The translations under genes were made by a program, and so were the position numbers. A stretch of DNA of 64,000 nt, from positions 310,001 to 374,000 of the forward strand of contig NZ_JAFAIX010000009.1 of NCBI RefSeq assembly GCF_019236475.1. The letters run 5' to 3'. The notes beneath the pieces were generated by a model that searched no databases, was not told where the DNA came from, and saw nothing but the letters and a program-made list of their open reading frames with translations. This DNA is from Chitinophaga sp. (lineage in GTDB: Bacteria; Bacteroidota; Bacteroidia; Chitinophagales; Chitinophagaceae). This document shows, in pieces, positions 62,214 to 64,000 of this stretch (position 1 is its first letter; the number at the start of each line of letters is the position of its first letter).

Positions 62214-64000
62214 TTAGTAACCCATATCCATTTGGTTATCGTTGCTATCAGGGCGTTGTTTCTTTTTCTTGAACAGGTTGGAATCGAATTTACCGAAACG
62301 GTAACTGAAGTTCAGCTTGAAGATCCTGGATTCGCGCTTGCGGATGTAATCCTGTGCGAATGCGTAGGTCACTTGGTTCAGCTCATACTGACGCGTGTTG
62401 AAGATATCTGAAACACTGAGCGTAAGGGACGCTGCTTTGTTTTTCAGGAAATCTTTTCTCACCGCTACATCCACCGTGCTAAAGCCTTTGATGGTACCCT
62501 GTGCAGAAGAAGGGATCATCATCATACCACCGCCTCCGCCGCCACGGCCGCCGCCTCCACCTCCACCACCATTGCCGCTGTTAGGCAGTGCCACAGTTGG
62601 CGCTTGGTAGGTCGCATTCACCTGGAAAGTGAAATTGGCAGGCAGTTTCGTTTCGGAATTAATTTTGCCCAACCAACTGAAACCACTGTTGTTAAAGGTA
62701 TGTTGACCGTCGTTTACCTGTAGATCTGTCTGATACAGGTTGACGTTGGTAGTAACATCCCAGCCGCGAATAATCTGATTTTTCATGGTCAGCTCTGCGC
62801 CATAGGAATTGCTTCTGTTGGCGTTGGTATACTGCGTCAGCAGGGTATCCTTGCCGATAGGCGTGCTGATAGTAGTAATCAAGTTATTGGTATTGCGGAA
62901 GTAAATGCTTCCTAAGAAATTGCTGTTCTTCCAGTTCTTCACGTAGGAAAACTCCAGGCTGTTGGTGTATTCCGGCTTCAGGTTTGGATTACCTTCCCGT
63001 TGGTTTTGCGGATCGCTATAATCGCGGTAAGGTATCAATTGGAAGAAGTTCGGACGATTTACTCTCCTGGAATAATTCAATTGCAGTTCCTGGTCTTTCT
63101 TTAATTTCTGAGAAAGGAACACACTTGGGAAGAAGCCAGGAGTTGCTTTGGTTGGCTTATAAATAACACCCTGGTTTTCTCCGCTGTAGATATATTGTTC
63201 TACGCGTAAACCAGCCTGGTAGCCGAAATTGCCGATGGTATTGGCAAAATTGGCATATCCTGCATAGATTCTTTCTTTATAACTGTAGTCAGTAGAGAGA
63301 GAATCAATATGTGGGAAGGAACCGGTAAGGGTATCCTGATTAAACACATCGTATCTGCTGCTATAATCTCTCATCGTGGCTTTCACGCCCAGTTCCAGCT
63401 TACCGTTCTTACCAATTGGATTGGTGTAATCGGATTGCATGGTGATGAAAGTGGTTCGACCGTCTGTGGTATTATTTTGTCTTACAGATTGTCCGAGTGG
63501 ATTGGAAGCGGGATCCAGCGCCTGGGTGATATAATCGCCATTGCGACTATTATTACTTCTGTTGAAGTTCAGGTCTGCGGTTAATTCCTGGTTTTGTTTG
63601 GCAAACGTGTGACGATAGTTGAGGGCAGACGTATAGTTACGGAAGCTCATTTTGCTATCGTTTTGGCGATCGTTTTTGCTCGTCACCTGTTTGTGTACAT
63701 CAGAGAAAGTACTGAGGAGATCTTCATGGGTTTTGAAATCGCCGCCACCAACGCTTTGAGTGAAGGAGATGGTATTCCTGTTGTCCATGTAGTAATCAAG
63801 GCCCGCACGACCAAACTGGAACAGTGGTTTGCTTAAGCTGTTGCTATGTTGGTTTAGGTAGTTGGTATCGCCTTTGGAGCCGCCGAAGTTGGTGCGGTAG
63901 GTATTTCCTTCGCCCCATGTTTGGTTGGCGTTCACGTTGTAGTTGGCGAACACATTGATTTTACCTTGGCGTACCGCGATGTTGCTACCGCCATTGTATT
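62214..64000 (-). CDS. Outer-membrane beta-barrel receptor paralogue, C-terminal part (runs off the right edge)
   Basis: The minus-strand frame is open from the stop at 62214 to base 64000, so the N-terminus (signal, regulatory domain, plug) lies beyond the window; about 595 residues are visible. The barrel resembles the neighbouring 826-residue protein: NRPNFFQLIPYRDYSDPQNQREGNP and the ending YRFGKFDSNLFKKKKQRPDSN. A glycine run, GGGGGGGG-R-GGGGGG, followed by MMM (about 62517-62575), sits before the last strands. The two genes are tandem duplicates. Confidence 0.9.
   Translation of the reverse strand, partial: YNGGSNIAVRQGKINVFANYNVNANQTWGEGNTYRTNFGGSKGDTNYLNQHSNSLSKPLFQFGRAGLDYYMDNRNTISFTQSVGGGDFKTHEDLLSTFSDVHKQVTSKNDRQNDSKMSFRNYTSALNYRHTFAKQNQELTADLNFNRSNNSRNGDYITQALDPASNPLGQSVRQNNTTDGRTTFITMQSDYTNPIGKNGKLELGVKATMRDYSSRYDVFNQDTLTGSFPHIDSLSTDYSYKERIYAGYANFANTIGNFGYQAGLRVEQYIYSGENQGVIYKPTKATPGFFPSVFLSQKLKKDQELQLNYSRRVNRPNFFQLIPYRDYSDPQNQREGNPNLKPEYTNSLEFSYVKNWKNSNFLGSIYFRNTNNLITTISTPIGKDTLLTQYTNANRSNSYGAELTMKNQIIRGWDVTTNVNLYQTDLQVNDGQHTFNNSGFSWLGKINSETKLPANFTFQVNATYQAPTVALPNSGNGGGGGGGGRGGGGGGMMMIPSSAQGTIKGFSTVDVAVRKDFLKNKAASLTLSVSDIFNTRQYELNQVTYAFAQDYIRKRESRIFKLNFSYRFGKFDSNLFKKKKQRPDSNDNQMDMGY

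Overview
The window looks like a chromosomal segment of a Bacteroidota bacterium, most like the Chitinophaga group. The signs are SusC/SusD and Oar-type TonB receptors, a type B type-IX-secretion C-terminal domain, promoters of the TTG-N18/19-TAnnTTTG kind, RibBA, a TamB homologue, and the block of two Fe-S proteins, miaB, a sigma-54 activator, an LptE-like lipoprotein and secG in one run. No rRNA, tRNA, CRISPR array, transposase or prophage gene was recognised. Both ends cut genes: a LuxC-like acyl-CoA reductase at base 1 and an outer-membrane beta-barrel receptor at base 64000.

Region by region. 1-3465: acyl-CoA reductase (partial), two paralogous ferredoxins (the second has lost the ligands of one cluster), ddl, a PASTA protein and a rhodanese. 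3588-10913: a RidA protein, a membrane protein of unknown function, and a tight minus-strand operon of two ATP-grasp-type proteins, a GCS2-type carboxylate-amine ligase, a class I glutamine amidotransferase-like protein and an esterase, with a second esterase divergent from it. This is the best candidate for an undescribed biosynthetic system. 10891-15205: an OmpA-domain protein, then an Lgt-like integral membrane protein lacking key Lgt residues, overlapping a radical SAM enzyme resembling the archaeal tetraether-lipid synthase family, followed by two tandemly duplicated small membrane proteins. 15283-26483: an Oar-like receptor, ribBA, a short tandem-repeat array, a giant TamB-like protein and an exported isoaspartyl peptidase.

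26484-33561: a gene-free leader of about 720 bp, then susC, susD, a fasciclin-domain lipoprotein and a DUF5007-like lipoprotein; no glycoside hydrolase is nearby, so the substrate is unknown. 33624-38253: a minus-strand run of ggt, a DinB-like protein, a lipoprotein, an alpha-oxoamine-synthase-type PLP enzyme and a TraB/GumN protein. 38339-45466: an M14 peptidase, three perfect hairpins, a thioredoxin-like protein and an M43 metalloprotease with a C-terminal sorting domain. 45546-55382: housekeeping minus-strand genes (YihY, mltG, secG, TPR-like protein, LptE-like, sigma-54 activator, miaB, a conserved protein, two Fe-S proteins). 55461-64000: a phosphoribosyltransferase, a DUF2279 protein, phosphohexomutase, pcm and two tandem outer-membrane receptors.

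Most functional statements rest on motifs read directly from the translated sequence; family membership is from memory, since no database search was possible.
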